Assembly (NCBI RefSeq): GCF_008630495.1
Contig: NZ_VWOJ01000001.1
Coordinates: 558,001 to 622,000 of the forward strand
Source of the DNA: Alkalicaulis satelles
GTDB lineage: Bacteria; Pseudomonadota; Alphaproteobacteria; Caulobacterales; Maricaulaceae
Length of the DNA: 64,000 nt
Reading direction: 5' to 3'
The notes beneath the pieces are model-generated. The model was given only the letters and a program-made list of their open reading frames with translations. It did not search any database and was not told the DNA's origin. This document shows positions 24,832 to 34,076 of the stretch, piece by piece. A program made the translations under genes and the position numbers. Numbering within the stretch: the stretch's first letter is position 1; every line of letters starts with the position of its first letter.

Positions 24832-25224
24832 ATGCAGAAATACGAACACGTGTTCATCGCGCGTCCGGACGTGTCGCCGGCGCAGGTGGAATCCGCGATC
24901 GAGGAGCTCAAGGCCCTGGTCGAGGAAAAGGGCGGCAAGGTCAACAAGACCGAGTACTGGGGCCTGCGCACGCTGGCCTACCGCCTGAACAAGAACCGCA
25001 AGGGTCATTACGGCTATCTGGACATGGAAGCGGGCAATGAGGTGCTTGAAGCCCTCGATTACCGCCAGCGCTATGCCGACGACGTGATGCGCCACATGAC
25101 CGTGAAGGTCGACGAGCTCAACGCCGAGCCCAGCGCCGTTCTGCGCAAGGGCGATGACCGCAAGCGCCGCGACCGTGACGGCGGCGGGCGCGGCGAGCGC
25201 AGTGACCGCGGCGACCGGCGCTAG
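24832..25224 (+). CDS. rpsF: 30S ribosomal protein S6
   Basis: A 130-residue S6 that binds S18 on the 30S platform. The core ([33 protein letters not shown]) is followed by a C-terminal tail rich in Arg, Asp and Gly from residue ~105, longer than in E. coli and common in alphaproteobacteria. It is first in rpsF-rpsR-rplI; S18 follows after 11 bp. A leader hairpin and a promoter are proposed upstream. Confidence 0.97.
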   Translation: MQKYEHVFIARPDVSPAQVESAIEELKALVEEKGGKVNKTEYWGLRTLAYRLNKNRKGHYGYLDMEAGNEVLEALDYRQRYADDVMRHMTVKVDELNAEPSAVLRKGDDRKRRDRDGGGRGERSDRGDRR

Positions 25225-25235
25225 GAGGACCAGAC

Positions 25236-25490
25236 ATGACCGACATGACCGTTTCCAACGTGCCTGCGCGCCGCGCCTTCCAGCGCCGCCGCAAGGTGTG
25301 CCCGTTCTCCGGCGAAGCGGCGCCGAAGATAGACTACAAGGACGTGAAGCTGCTTCAGCGCTACATGTCCGAGCGCGGCAAGATCGTGCCTGCGCGCATC
25401 ACCGCCGTATCCGCCAAGAAGCAGCGTGAACTGGCCCGGGCGATCAAGCGCGCCCGCGTGCTGGCCCTGCTGCCCTACGCTGTCGATTAA
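25236..25490 (+). CDS. rpsR: 30S ribosomal protein S18
   Basis: An 84-residue small-subunit protein. It has the [10 protein letters not shown] opening, [25 protein letters not shown] and the basic C-terminus [21 protein letters not shown]. It is full length. It forms the conserved heterodimer partner of S6 and lies between rpsF and rplI. A short AGGAGG-like site precedes ATG 25236. Confidence 0.97.
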   Translation: MTDMTVSNVPARRAFQRRRKVCPFSGEAAPKIDYKDVKLLQRYMSERGKIVPARITAVSAKKQRELARAIKRARVLALLPYAVD

Positions 25491-25505
25491 GGGAGGGCGA
25501 GGATC

Positions 25506-26126
25506 ATGCAAGTCGTTCTTCTCGAGCGTGTTGAAAAGCTGGGCGCCATCGGTGACGTGGTCGCCGTGAAGCCGGGCTTTGCGCGCAATTTCCTCCTGCC
25601 CCAGGGCAAGGCGCTGCGCGCCACCGCCGCCAATCTGGAGCGCTTCGAGCGTGAGCGCGAAGTGCTGGAGAAACTCAACGCCGAGCGCGCCGAAAAGGCC
25701 CGCGAAAGCGGCTCTCACCTGGACGGCGCCAGCTTTGTGCTGATCCGCCAGGCGTCCGAGAGCGGCCAGCTCTACGGCTCGGTCTCCACCCGCGACATCG
25801 CCGATGCGGTCTCGTCCGAGGCGCTGACCGTGACGCGCGGCATGGTGGACCTGAACACCCCGATCAAGACGCTGGGCCTGCACGATGTGCGTCTGGTCCT
25901 GCACGCCGAAGTCACCGTGAGCGTCACCATCAACGTGGCGCGCACCGAGGACGAGGCCGAGCGTCAGGCCAAGGGTGAGGACGTGATCGCCGCGGCCGCC
26001 GAAGAGGACCGCGCCCTGGCTGAAGCCCAGGCCGCCGCCCTTCTGGAATCGGGTGTGGAAGGTCAGGACGATGACCGGCCGGAGGCCGAACCGGCCAGCG
26101 AAGACGAGGACGCGGACAAGGCGTAA
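25506..26126 (+). CDS. rplI: 50S ribosomal protein L9 with acidic C-terminal extension
   Basis: A two-domain L9 with an N-terminal domain ([31 protein letters not shown]), a long connecting helix and a C-terminal domain ([28 protein letters not shown]). At 206 residues it exceeds the usual ~150. The extra ~50 residues after ~155 are Ala/Glu/Asp-rich with no defined fold, a feature seen in many alphaproteobacteria. It is the last gene of the S6-S18-L9 operon, followed by a hairpin at 26160-26194. Confidence 0.96.
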   Translation: MQVVLLERVEKLGAIGDVVAVKPGFARNFLLPQGKALRATAANLERFEREREVLEKLNAERAEKARESGSHLDGASFVLIRQASESGQLYGSVSTRDIADAVSSEALTVTRGMVDLNTPIKTLGLHDVRLVLHAEVTVSVTINVARTEDEAERQAKGEDVIAAAAEEDRALAEAQAAALLESGVEGQDDDRPEAEPASEDEDADKA

Positions 26127-26159
26127 GCCCTGCCCGCCCTTCTGACCGGATCGCAGACA

Positions 26160-26194
26160 ATGGCGGGCGGCTCCCATGGGGCCGCCCGCTGTTT
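26160..26194 (+). terminator. Probable terminator after rplI
   Basis: GC-rich stem (26163-26174 with 26178-26189, GCGGGCGGC and its complement plus inner pairs), a short loop, then TGTTTGT. The T run is imperfect. Confidence 0.5.
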
Positions 26195-26285
26195 GTGCCG
26201 GCCTGGCGGCGCCCGGTCTTGACCTTGCAGCCGCCGCATGGTCTTGCAGTGCAGCAATCCCATCCAGCTCCCGAAGGACTCCTTC

Positions 26286-27086
26286 ATGACGTCCGTGCGC
26301 GTTGATCTGAGCGGCCAGGCCGCCGTCATCACCGGCTCGAGCTCGGGAATCGGCGCAGCGCTGGCTGAAGGCCTGGCGGCCAATGGCTGCGACATCGTGC
26401 TCAACGGGCTGGGTAAGCCAAGCGAGATCGAGGCGCTGCGCAAACGCCTTGAGAGCACTTACAATGTGCGCGCGCTCTACCACTCCGCCAACATGCTCAA
26501 GCCCGGCGAGATCGCCGATCTGATCGCCTTTGCGCACCGCGAGCTGGGCCGCCTCGACATCCTCGTGAACAATGCCGGCATCCAGCATGTGGCGAAAATC
26601 GAGGATTTCCCGGCGGAGAAATGGGACGCGATCCTGGCGATCAATCTTTCAAGCGTGTTCCACGCCTGCCGCCACGCCGTGCCGCTGATGAAGGCGCAGG
26701 GGCGCGGGCGCATCGTCAATATCGCCTCGGCCCACGGGCTGGCCGCCTCGCCGTATAAATCGGCCTATGTGGCCGCCAAGCACGGCGTGATCGGCCTGAC
26801 CAAGACCATCGCGCTGGAAACCGCCGAGCACGGCGTGACCTGCAACGCCATCAATCCGGGCTATGTGCGCACCCCGCTGGTGGAAAGCCAGATCGCCGAC
26901 ACCGCCCGCGAGCGCGGCATGAGCGAGGAGGAGGTGGTGCGCGACGTCATGCTCCACGCCCAGCCCACCAAGAAATTCGTGGAATACAACCAGCTTCTGG
27001 GCGCGCTGCTCTATCTGGTCTCCGATGACGGCGCCAACGCCAATGGCACCTCCATCTCCGTCGAAGGCGGCTGGCTGGCGAAATAG
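26286..27086 (+). CDS. bdhA: 3-hydroxybutyrate dehydrogenase
   Basis: A 266-residue NAD-dependent short-chain dehydrogenase interconverting (R)-3-hydroxybutyrate and acetoacetate, used when polyhydroxybutyrate is mobilised. It has TGSSSGIG (residues 17-23), NNAG at 95-98, and catalytic Ser148, Tyr161 and Lys165. The C-terminal half has the signature of this enzyme (NAINPGYVRTPLVE, QPTKKFVEYNQL). A patatin-like gene follows after 4 bp, a pairing I recall from other alphaproteobacteria. The pairing supports a storage-polymer role. Confidence 0.9.
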   Translation: MTSVRVDLSGQAAVITGSSSGIGAALAEGLAANGCDIVLNGLGKPSEIEALRKRLESTYNVRALYHSANMLKPGEIADLIAFAHRELGRLDILVNNAGIQHVAKIEDFPAEKWDAILAINLSSVFHACRHAVPLMKAQGRGRIVNIASAHGLAASPYKSAYVAAKHGVIGLTKTIALETAEHGVTCNAINPGYVRTPLVESQIADTARERGMSEEEVVRDVMLHAQPTKKFVEYNQLLGALLYLVSDDGANANGTSISVEGGWLAK

Positions 27087-27090
27087 CGCC

Positions 27091-28095
27091 ATGACCTCAC
27101 CCTCTCCCGCTCCCCGTCCGGTGTCGCTGGCCCTGCAGGGCGGCGGCGCCCATGGCGCCTTCACCTGGGGCGTTCTGGACCGGCTGCTGGAAGACGGGCG
27201 CATCGAGCCGCGCGCCATCACCGCCACCAGCGCCGGCGCCATGAATGCCTGCGCTTTGGCCATGGGCCGCACGCAAGGCGGCGCGGACGGCGCGCGCCAG
27301 GCGCTGGAGCGTTTCTGGGACGCGGTCAGCCGCGCCGGAGCGCCGTTCCGCGCGCCAGGCTGGGGCCGCTTCTTTCCCTGGATCGACGCCTTCACCCGGC
27401 TGACCAGCCCCTATGATCTCAACCCGTTCGGCTATGACCCGCTGGGCGATATCCTCAAACGCCAGATCGATTTCGAGGCGGTGCGCGCCTGCCCGGACCT
27501 GAAGCTCTATCTGTGCGCCACTTGCGTCATCACGGGCCGTGCGCGGGTGTTTTCAGGCGATGAGGTCACGCTGGACGCGGTGCGCGCCTCGGCCGCCCTG
27601 CCCTTCCTGCATCATGCAGTGGAGATTGACGGCGCGCCCTACTGGGATGGCGGCTTCACCGGCAATCCGGCCCTGTGGCCGCTGTTCTACCAGGATACGC
27701 CCGCCGATCTGCTGATCGTCCATATCAATCCGCTGGACCGGCCCGGCACACCGCGCTCGGCCGAAGAGATCATGGACCGGGTCAACGAGATCACCTTCAA
27801 CACCAGCCTGCTGGCCGAGCTGCGCGCCATCGCCTTCGTGCAGGAGCTGCTGGGAACCGGGGCGGTGACCGGCGAGCAGCGCAAACGCCTGCGGGCCATC
27901 AATGTGCATTCCATCAAGGCTGACGAGGCGCTCAAGGCCTGGCCGGCCTCGACCAAATACGACACCAGCTGGTCCTTTCTCACCCGGCTGCGCGATCTGG
28001 GCCGGGAGACGGCCTCGCACTGGCTCAATCAGTGCTCTGATGCGGTGGGAAAGCGCTCCAGCGTCGATCTCAAGGCCGAGTATCTGCAAGGCTGA
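27091..28095 (+). CDS. Patatin-like phospholipase with DUF3734-type C-terminus
   Basis: A 334-residue cytoplasmic patatin hydrolase. The oxyanion loop is GGGAHGAF (residues 17-24). The nucleophile is Ser47 in ATSAGA, where the usual first Gly of GxSxG is Ala. The catalytic Asp is in YWDGGFTGNP. The C-terminal ~110 residues (from NEITFNTSLLAELRAI on) match the domain often attached to patatins beside bdhA. It is probably co-transcribed with bdhA and may act on lipids or on polyhydroxybutyrate-derived esters; the substrate is inferred. The 3' end overlaps the convergent phosphoesterase gene by 26 bp. Confidence 0.88.
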   Translation: MTSPSPAPRPVSLALQGGGAHGAFTWGVLDRLLEDGRIEPRAITATSAGAMNACALAMGRTQGGADGARQALERFWDAVSRAGAPFRAPGWGRFFPWIDAFTRLTSPYDLNPFGYDPLGDILKRQIDFEAVRACPDLKLYLCATCVITGRARVFSGDEVTLDAVRASAALPFLHHAVEIDGAPYWDGGFTGNPALWPLFYQDTPADLLIVHINPLDRPGTPRSAEEIMDRVNEITFNTSLLAELRAIAFVQELLGTGAVTGEQRKRLRAINVHSIKADEALKAWPASTKYDTSWSFLTRLRDLGRETASHWLNQCSDAVGKRSSVDLKAEYLQG

Positions 28096-28867
28096 AGCCG
28101 AGCTCGCGCACGTCGCTCTCAATGAACCGGCCGCCCTCGGCCGCGTAGGCGCGCATTACGGCGCGGTCCTGATCGATATCGATGACGTTGAATCCCGCAG
28201 GCTCGCCGCGCACCCGGCGCGACAGGGCCGTGCCTGCGCCGATGAACCAGCTGACTCGGCCATCCTCACGCTCCAGCGGCAAGGCGAAAACCTGATGGAG
28301 ATGGCCGGTGAGCACCAGATCCACCCCGCTTTCAGCCAGCAGATGCGCAGCGCGTGCGCCGCCTGTGGTGCGCGCGCGGCCCTTGGGGCCGCCGGGCGCA
28401 ATCAGCGGATGGTGACAGGCCACCACGCGCACCCCGTCCACATCGGTGAGCCGGCGCGCCGCTTCACGCACATGGCTGGTGCGGGCCTTGCCCAGCGACC
28501 AGTCCAGCCGCGCCTGCAGCCCGCGCGCGGTGTGCAGCGCCTCCAGCCCCACGCCCTCATTGCGCCAGCCCGGCTGGACCGCGCCGCCCAGCGCCGCTTC
28601 AAAGCGCCGCCAGGGCCGCACGGCGCGCGCCACCACATCGAGATAGGGCGTGTCATGATTGCCCGGCGCGGCCACCACAGGGCCCGGCAGCGCGTCGAAA
28701 AACGCCGCTGCGGCGGCGAACTCGCGCCGGCGGCCGTATTGAGTGAAGTCACCGGCCGCGGCTGTGACGTCGGGCTTCAGGTGCGCGGCGATTTCCAGCA
28801 GCGCATCGGTCAGGGCCGGGTCTTCCGCCCCGAAATGCAAATCGCTGATATGCAGAATACGGGTCAT
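28070..28867 (-). CDS. Metallophosphoesterase
   Basis: A 265-residue calcineurin-like phosphoesterase with all metal-ligand blocks: HISDLHFG (Asp9, His11), AAGDFTQYG, APGNHDTP, ACHHP and TGHLHQ. It resembles the cAMP phosphodiesterase/CpdA-like group in block spacing, but the substrate is not determined. There is no signal peptide. ATG 28867 gives the motif at the very N-terminus as expected. It is downstream of the Rieske gene on the same strand (40-bp gap) and its end overlaps the patatin gene. Confidence 0.88.
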   Translation of the reverse strand: MTRILHISDLHFGAEDPALTDALLEIAAHLKPDVTAAAGDFTQYGRRREFAAAAAFFDALPGPVVAAPGNHDTPYLDVVARAVRPWRRFEAALGGAVQPGWRNEGVGLEALHTARGLQARLDWSLGKARTSHVREAARRLTDVDGVRVVACHHPLIAPGGPKGRARTTGGARAAHLLAESGVDLVLTGHLHQVFALPLEREDGRVSWFIGAGTALSRRVRGEPAGFNVIDIDQDRAVMRAYAAEGGRFIESDVRELGFSLADTRP

Positions 28868-28907
28868 GCGCCCCAGCCTTCCAGCCGGGCGCGTGCAACG
28901 CAACCGC

Positions 28908-29981
28908 TCAACTGCGCCAGCGCAGCGTGACTTCCTTGGTCAGCGGATGGCGGAATTGCCCACCCGCGCCCTGCTCGGCCCAGGCCTGTTTGAGGCGGAA
29001 ATACCATTTGGCCTGGGTGTCGGAGTCATTGATCAGCATCAGGCGCGGATTGTGTTTGAGTCCCTCGCGCTGCAGCTCGACCATGTCGCGGTCCTGCTTG
29101 AGGAAGGCGCGCGCAAAGGGCATGAGGAACGGCTTGAGCACGCTCATCACCGGCAAGTCCCACCAGAAGATCTGGGTCACGCGCGTGGTGTTGGCGTCCA
29201 TGGGGGTGACGGCGGTCAGGCCGCACACATGGCGCTCGCCGATGCGGATCAGCTCGGTGCGGATGCCCGGCAGGGTGAAGGTGATCTCGGTGGTGGGCTG
29301 GCCGCCCAGCAGGCGGTAGATGGACGAATTCTTCGAAGGCGCATGCTCCAGCATGGAGAAGCCGCGCTCCACCGGGCCGAAGCGCTTGGCCTTCTCGTGC
29401 ATGGATTTGCGCGTGCGCCACCACCACGAGCCATGCACATACGGCCCGTGCGCCGGGTCCATCAGACCGATCACGGCGTGATCGACATGGCAGTCGAAAT
29501 CCATGGAGAAAACCAGTCTGGGCCGGGCGTCCGGCGCGGCGGCCGGCGCCAGCGGCGCCTCGAACGCCGGGGTCTCGTCCGGGTTCAGCGCCGGGCCCTC
29601 GACAGGCGCATCCGACAGCCACAGCCAGATCAGGCCCTGCTGTTCGGCCACCGGATAGCGGCGCACGCGGATCTTGCCGGTATCGACTGTCTGGTCTTCG
29701 GTCAGGGAGGGAATGGCGGTGCACGCCCCGTCGGCGCCGAAGCGCCAGCCATGATAGGGGCACTCCACCTCGCGCCCGCCGCCTTCCAGGCGCCCGCATG
29801 ACAGCGGCACGCCGCGATGCGGGCACAGATCGCGAATGGCGCAGGCCCGGCCTGTCTCGTCGCGCCAGAACACCACCGGATGGCCTGCAATCTGGCGCGT
29901 GACCATGGCGCCGCGCTTGAGCTCGCGGGCGGGCATGGCGAAATACCAAAGGCCGGTCAGAAAGGCGGCGTCAGCGTCCAA
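28908..29981 (-). CDS. Rieske [2Fe-2S] oxygenase, alpha-subunit type
   Basis: A 357-residue ring-hydroxylating-oxygenase-like protein. Rieske ligands are Cys53, His55, Cys74 and His77 in CPHRGVPL and CPYHGWRFG. The catalytic domain has a plausible mononuclear iron site (DFDCHVDHAVIGLMDPAH supplies two His). The start is TTG 29981 with a CAGGAGA site 9 nt upstream. No reductase or beta subunit is adjacent, so electron partners are elsewhere. Substrate unknown; the family includes vanillate, sterol and chlorophyll-pathway oxygenases. It lies ~70 bp downstream of phoB, possibly read from the pho operon. Confidence 0.88.
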   Translation of the reverse strand: MDADAAFLTGLWYFAMPARELKRGAMVTRQIAGHPVVFWRDETGRACAIRDLCPHRGVPLSCGRLEGGGREVECPYHGWRFGADGACTAIPSLTEDQTVDTGKIRVRRYPVAEQQGLIWLWLSDAPVEGPALNPDETPAFEAPLAPAAAPDARPRLVFSMDFDCHVDHAVIGLMDPAHGPYVHGSWWWRTRKSMHEKAKRFGPVERGFSMLEHAPSKNSSIYRLLGGQPTTEITFTLPGIRTELIRIGERHVCGLTAVTPMDANTTRVTQIFWWDLPVMSVLKPFLMPFARAFLKQDRDMVELQREGLKHNPRLMLINDSDTQAKWYFRLKQAWAEQGAGGQFRHPLTKEVTLRWRS

Positions 29982-30052
29982 GGCGGTTCTCCTGCAGGCC
30001 GCGTGCGGCGCGGCCTTTCAGGACAAGCGGGTATCACCCCGGGCGCGCCGTG

Positions 30053-30742
30053 TCAGCCCTCAGGATTGAGCGCATAGCCTGCCGAGCGCACCGTGCGGAT
30101 GGGATCGGTCCCGCCCACCTTGTTGAGCGCCTTGCGCAGCCGGCCGATATGCACGTCCACGGTGCGGGTCTCCACATACACGTCCGAACCCCAGACCGCG
30201 TCGAGCAATTGCTCGCGCGAGAACACCCGTCCGGGATGCTGCATGAAGTAATCGAGCAGGCGGAATTCGGTGGGGCCCAGATGGATCTCCTGACCGCCCC
30301 GCACCACCTTGTGGGCCACGCGGTCCATGACGATGTCGCCAGACTGCACGGTGTCCTCGGCCAGGCCCGGACGGATGCGGCGCAGCACCGCGCGCACCCG
30401 CGCAAACAGCTCCTTCATCAGGAAGGGCTTGACGATGTAATCATCCGCGCCGGTGTCGAGCCCCCGGATGCGGTCGGCTTCCTCGCCGCGCGCGGTGAGC
30501 ATGATGATCGGCAGATTGCGGCTTTCCTGACGCCCGCGCAGGCGCCGGCACACCTCGATGCCGGAGATTTTCGGCAGCATCCAGTCCAGCAGCACCACGT
30601 CGGGCTGGCGTTCCTCCACCAGCATCAGCGCCTCCTCGCCATCGGCGGCGACCGAGACGCGGAAGCCTTCTTTTTTCAGATTGTACTGGAGAAGCTCGGA
30701 CAGGGCGTCCTCATCCTCGACGATCAGAACATGCGGCTGCAT
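30053..30742 (-). CDS. phoB: Phosphate regulon response regulator PhoB
   Basis: A 229-residue OmpR-family regulator. The receiver domain has the acidic pair in EDEDAL, phospho-acceptor Asp53 in VVLLDWMLPK and Lys in DDYIVKPF. The C-terminal winged helix has RTVDVHIGRLRKALN. It binds Pho boxes and activates genes under phosphate starvation. It is the last gene of phoR-pstC-pstA-pstB-phoU-phoB, with Pho boxes at 35851-35890 and a weaker one at 37347-37375. The order matches that of many alphaproteobacteria. Confidence 0.97.
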   Translation of the reverse strand: MQPHVLIVEDEDALSELLQYNLKKEGFRVSVAADGEEALMLVEERQPDVVLLDWMLPKISGIEVCRRLRGRQESRNLPIIMLTARGEEADRIRGLDTGADDYIVKPFLMKELFARVRAVLRRIRPGLAEDTVQSGDIVMDRVAHKVVRGGQEIHLGPTEFRLLDYFMQHPGRVFSREQLLDAVWGSDVYVETRTVDVHIGRLRKALNKVGGTDPIRTVRSAGYALNPEG

Positions 30743-30753
30743 ATCAGGCCCCC

Positions 30754-31464
30754 TCAGGCTGACTGTTCGGGACGCGGCCCGCGCGGGCGCTCGGACGCCA
30801 GCTCCCGGCCTGTCACCAGATAGTGGATCACCTCGGCGATATTGGTGGCGTGATCGCCGATACGCTCCAGATTCTTGGCGATGAACAGCAAATGCGCGCC
30901 CGGACCGATCATGACGTGATCATCGCGCATGGCGCGCACCAGCTCGCGGAACAGCGCATTGTAATGCTCGTCCACATCGTCATCACGCTCCCATACCGCG
31001 ACGGCGCGGGCCGTCTCGCCGGTGACATAGGCGTCGAGCACTTCATGCATATGGCTGAGCACCAGCTTGCCCATCCGGTCCACCGAGGCGGCGAAGGCGG
31101 TGGGTTCGCTGTCATTGAGGGCGGGCACGCGCCGGGCGATGGACTTGGCCAGATCGCCCACGCGTTCCAGATCGGTGACGATCTTCAGCGCCGCGATGCA
31201 CACGCGCAGATCCTGGGCGATGGGATGGCGCAGGGCCAGAAGCCGGATGATCTTCTTTTCGATATCGCGCTGCATGGCGTCGACCTGGGCGTCGCGCGCC
31301 ACCACCCCGGCGGCCAGATCGCCGTCCCGGGTGGCGGCCGCTTCCAGCGCGTCGCTGACCAGACTCTCGGCCAGACCGCCCATGGCGGCCACGTCCGCTG
31401 AGAGCTGCTCGAGCTCTTCGGAAAACGCTTTGACGATATGCGGCGCCTTGACCTGATTGGTCAT
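30754..31464 (-). CDS. phoU: Phosphate signalling protein PhoU
   Basis: A 236-residue all-helical protein that links the Pst transporter to the PhoR kinase and represses the regulon in high phosphate. Two PhoU repeats are visible, each with a metal-binding-type E/D-xx-x-D pattern (VARDAQVDAMQRDIE and WERDDDVDEHYNALF) and LERIGDHATNIAE near the end. It lies between pstB and phoB as expected. Confidence 0.96.
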   Translation of the reverse strand: MTNQVKAPHIVKAFSEELEQLSADVAAMGGLAESLVSDALEAAATRDGDLAAGVVARDAQVDAMQRDIEKKIIRLLALRHPIAQDLRVCIAALKIVTDLERVGDLAKSIARRVPALNDSEPTAFAASVDRMGKLVLSHMHEVLDAYVTGETARAVAVWERDDDVDEHYNALFRELVRAMRDDHVMIGPGAHLLFIAKNLERIGDHATNIAEVIHYLVTGRELASERPRGPRPEQSA

Positions 31465-31518
31465 GAGCGGTGCCTTTCAAACGGCCGGCGGTGACCGGTT
31501 AGCTGCGCTTCGAACGGC

Positions 31519-32334
31519 CTAGCCGAAGCGCCCGGTGATGTAATCCTGGGTGCGCTGGTCGCGCGGATTGGTGAATATCTCCTCGGTCGGCCCGTATTCC
31601 ACGAGCGCGCCGAGATGGAAGAAGGCGGTCATCTGCGACACCCGCGCGGCCTGGGCCATGGAGTGGGTGACGATGATCAGGGCGTAGTTCTCGCGCAGCT
31701 CGTCGATCAGCTCCTCGATGCGCGCCGTGGCGATGGGGTCCAGCGCCGAGCACGGCTCGTCCATCAGGATGACTTCGGGATTGACCGCAATGGCGCGCGC
31801 GATGACCAGGCGCTGCTGCTGGCCGCCCGAGAGCGAGGTGCCCGGCTGGTGCAGCCGGTCGGCCACCTCTTTCCACAGCCCCGCCTTGGTCAGGCTGGTC
31901 TCCACAATGGCGTCCAGCTCGTCCTTGCTGGCGGCCAGGCCGTGGATGCGCGGACCGTAAGCCACGTTTTCATAGATGGATTTGGGGAACGGGTTGGGCT
32001 TCTGGAACACCATGCCCACCCGCGCGCGCAGCAGCACCGGATCGATGGAGCGGTCATTGACCTCCTCTCCGTCAATCCTGATGGAGCCGGACACGCGCGC
32101 CGTTTCGATGGTGTCGTTCATCCGGTTGATGCAGCGCAGGAAGGTGGACTTGCCGCAACCCGACGGGCCGATGCAGGCGGTCACCGACCGGTCGGGGATG
32201 TCCATCGCGACACGGTCCAGCGCCAGCGCGCCGCCATAGCGCACCGACAGATCGCTGGCGGCGACCTTGATATTCATGCCCGCAGGGGCGGGATGATACA
32301 CCGTGGCCGGTGCGGGTTGGGCGTCATAGGCCAT
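31519..32334 (-). CDS. pstB: Phosphate ABC transporter ATP-binding protein
   Basis: A 271-residue ATPase of the PstSCAB high-affinity phosphate importer. Walker A is GPSGCGKST, the Q-loop region is FQKPNPFP, the ABC signature LSGGQQQR, Walker [14 protein letters not shown] and the switch His is in [11 protein letters not shown] 32334 is chosen because AGGTGGTG lies at proper spacing; GTG codons at 32340 and 32343 are alternatives. It begins 2 bp after pstA. Confidence 0.97.
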   Translation of the reverse strand: MAYDAQPAPATVYHPAPAGMNIKVAASDLSVRYGGALALDRVAMDIPDRSVTACIGPSGCGKSTFLRCINRMNDTIETARVSGSIRIDGEEVNDRSIDPVLLRARVGMVFQKPNPFPKSIYENVAYGPRIHGLAASKDELDAIVETSLTKAGLWKEVADRLHQPGTSLSGGQQQRLVIARAIAVNPEVILMDEPCSALDPIATARIEELIDELRENYALIIVTHSMAQAARVSQMTAFFHLGALVEYGPTEEIFTNPRDQRTQDYITGRFG

Positions 32335-32336
32335 GG

Positions 32337-34076
32337 TCACCACCTGCGTTCAAACCGGCGGCGCAGATAGATCGCAGCCGCATTGAGGCTCACCATCAAG
32401 GTAAGCAGGACAAGGATCGCCGCCGCGGTGCGCGCCTCGAAGGCGCGTTCGGCCGCAGACGACCAGAGGAAGATCTGCACCGGCATCACGGTGGACGGCT
32501 CGGTAAAGCCGGCCAGGCCCAGCGACGGCGCATCGGCGATGAAGGCCACCATGCCGATCATCAAAAGCGGCGCGGTCTCGCCCAGCGCCTGGGCCAGGCC
32601 GATGATGGAGCCGGTCAGAATGCCCGGCGCGGCCAGCGGCAGGACATGATGGAACACCGCCTGGGTTTTTGAAGCGCCCACGCCCAGCGCCGCCTCGCGG
32701 ATGGAGGGCGGCACGGCCTTCAGCGCGGCGCGCGACGAAATGATCACGGTGGGCAGGGTCATCAGCGCCAGCACGATGCCGCCCACCAGCGGCGCCGATC
32801 GCGGCAGGCCGAACGTGTTGATGAACACCGCCAGGCCCAGAAGGCCGAACACGATGGAGGGCACGGCGGCCAGATTATTGATATTGACCTCGATCAGCTG
32901 GGTGATGCGGTTTTTCGGCGCAAACTCTTCCAGATAGATCGCCGCCCCCACCCCGATGGGCACCGCCAGCAGCATGGTCACGAACATGGTCAGCACCGAG
33001 CCGATCAGCGCGCCCAGAACACCCGCCAGCTCCGGCTCGCGGCTGTCGGCATAGGTGAACAGCTCGGTATTGAAGCCGCTGCGGGTCATGCCGCGCTCGC
33101 GCAGCGCATCAACCCAGGCGATCTGGCGGTCGCTGATCAGGCGTCCGGCCTGGGGCGTCTCGATGGTCCACAACGTCCAGTCTGAATGGGCGGCTTCGCC
33201 CAGCGGCGCGCTGATCACCATTTCGCCCCGGGCGCTGCGCCGGTCGGCGCTGACATCGCTGACGCGGATCACCGCGCCATCGACCTGCACCAGCAGGCTG
33301 GGGATTTGCGGGCCGATCACCACCGGCGCGCCCTCGTCCAGCCGGTCGCGCAGGCGCTCGGCCTGGGCGCGCGCGCGCCGGGCCTCGGCCTCGTAAATGG
33401 CGCGGATATCGCGGTCGATGGCGTCGGCGAGCGCAGCCTCGGCCCGCTCGGCGCGTTGCTCCAGGATGCGGGCGCGCTCGCGCGCCGCCTCGCGCACATC
33501 ATCGACGAAGGCGTCGAACACCCGCGCCTCAGCGCTCAAGGTGACCGCCCGCCCCTCGCCCGCCTGGATGCGCACCGGCGCCGGGCCGGGCGCGCGGCTT
33601 TCACGCACCGACACGCCCTTGAGATAAAGATCGGCGTCATCATCGATGGGGAAGGTGAAGCTCACGGTCCCGCCCACCAGGGACGGGTCCTGGACCACCC
33701 GGTTGAGCAGGCGCGCAGCATTGACCGAGGAATACAGACCGAACAGCTCGCGCAGCTCGGCGCGGTCCTCCACGTCCGGGAACTGGTCGCGCAGGGCCTG
33801 CTGGATGGCGGCATTGTACCCGCCCCGGCGCAGCGAGGCCTCGCTCATATCCCCGCGCGGATCGATGGCGGCGCGGTCCAGCTCCACCTGAAGCGTCATG
33901 CGCCAGGTGGTCATGGCCGGAACCGACTGGATCAGGATCGAGCCGATCAGAAGCGCCAGGAACGCCACCGCCAGGCAGATCGCAGCGGCGCCATAGAACT
34001 GGAAGCGGCGCTCGGCCCGGTGCCGGCGCGCCAGGCGCGCCTCCACGGCGGTGCGGATGGATGCCGGTCTATTCAT
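32337..34076 (-). CDS. pstA: Phosphate ABC transporter permease PstA, enlarged
   Basis: Inner-membrane subunit of the phosphate importer. At 579 residues it is about twice the E. coli length. One helix at ~27-52 is followed by a large periplasmic insert (to ~335) that includes an Ala/Arg/Glu-rich coiled-coil stretch (~205-245). The canonical five- to six-helix permease core comes after it, with the coupling loop [17 protein letters not shown]. Such insertions are known in alphaproteobacterial PstA. It overlaps pstC by 8 bp. Confidence 0.95.
   Translation of the reverse strand: MNRPASIRTAVEARLARRHRAERRFQFYGAAAICLAVAFLALLIGSILIQSVPAMTTWRMTLQVELDRAAIDPRGDMSEASLRRGGYNAAIQQALRDQFPDVEDRAELRELFGLYSSVNAARLLNRVVQDPSLVGGTVSFTFPIDDDADLYLKGVSVRESRAPGPAPVRIQAGEGRAVTLSAEARVFDAFVDDVREAARERARILEQRAERAEAALADAIDRDIRAIYEAEARRARAQAERLRDRLDEGAPVVIGPQIPSLLVQVDGAVIRVSDVSADRRSARGEMVISAPLGEAAHSDWTLWTIETPQAGRLISDRQIAWVDALRERGMTRSGFNTELFTYADSREPELAGVLGALIGSVLTMFVTMLLAVPIGVGAAIYLEEFAPKNRITQLIEVNINNLAAVPSIVFGLLGLAVFINTFGLPRSAPLVGGIVLALMTLPTVIISSRAALKAVPPSIREAALGVGASKTQAVFHHVLPLAAPGILTGSIIGLAQALGETAPLLMIGMVAFIADAPSLGLAGFTEPSTVMPVQIFLWSSAAERAFEARTAAAILVLLTLMVSLNAAAIYLRRRFERRW

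Noticed and set aside
28908-29981. Naming the Rieske oxygenase as vanillate demethylase (VanA)
   Set aside because: No VanB-type reductase gene nearby, and the catalytic domain does not point to one substrate.
29996-30016. GC-rich hairpin between phoB and the Rieske oxygenase gene as a terminator
   Set aside because: Arms are good (8 bp) but no T run follows in the direction of phoB transcription, so read-through is equally likely.
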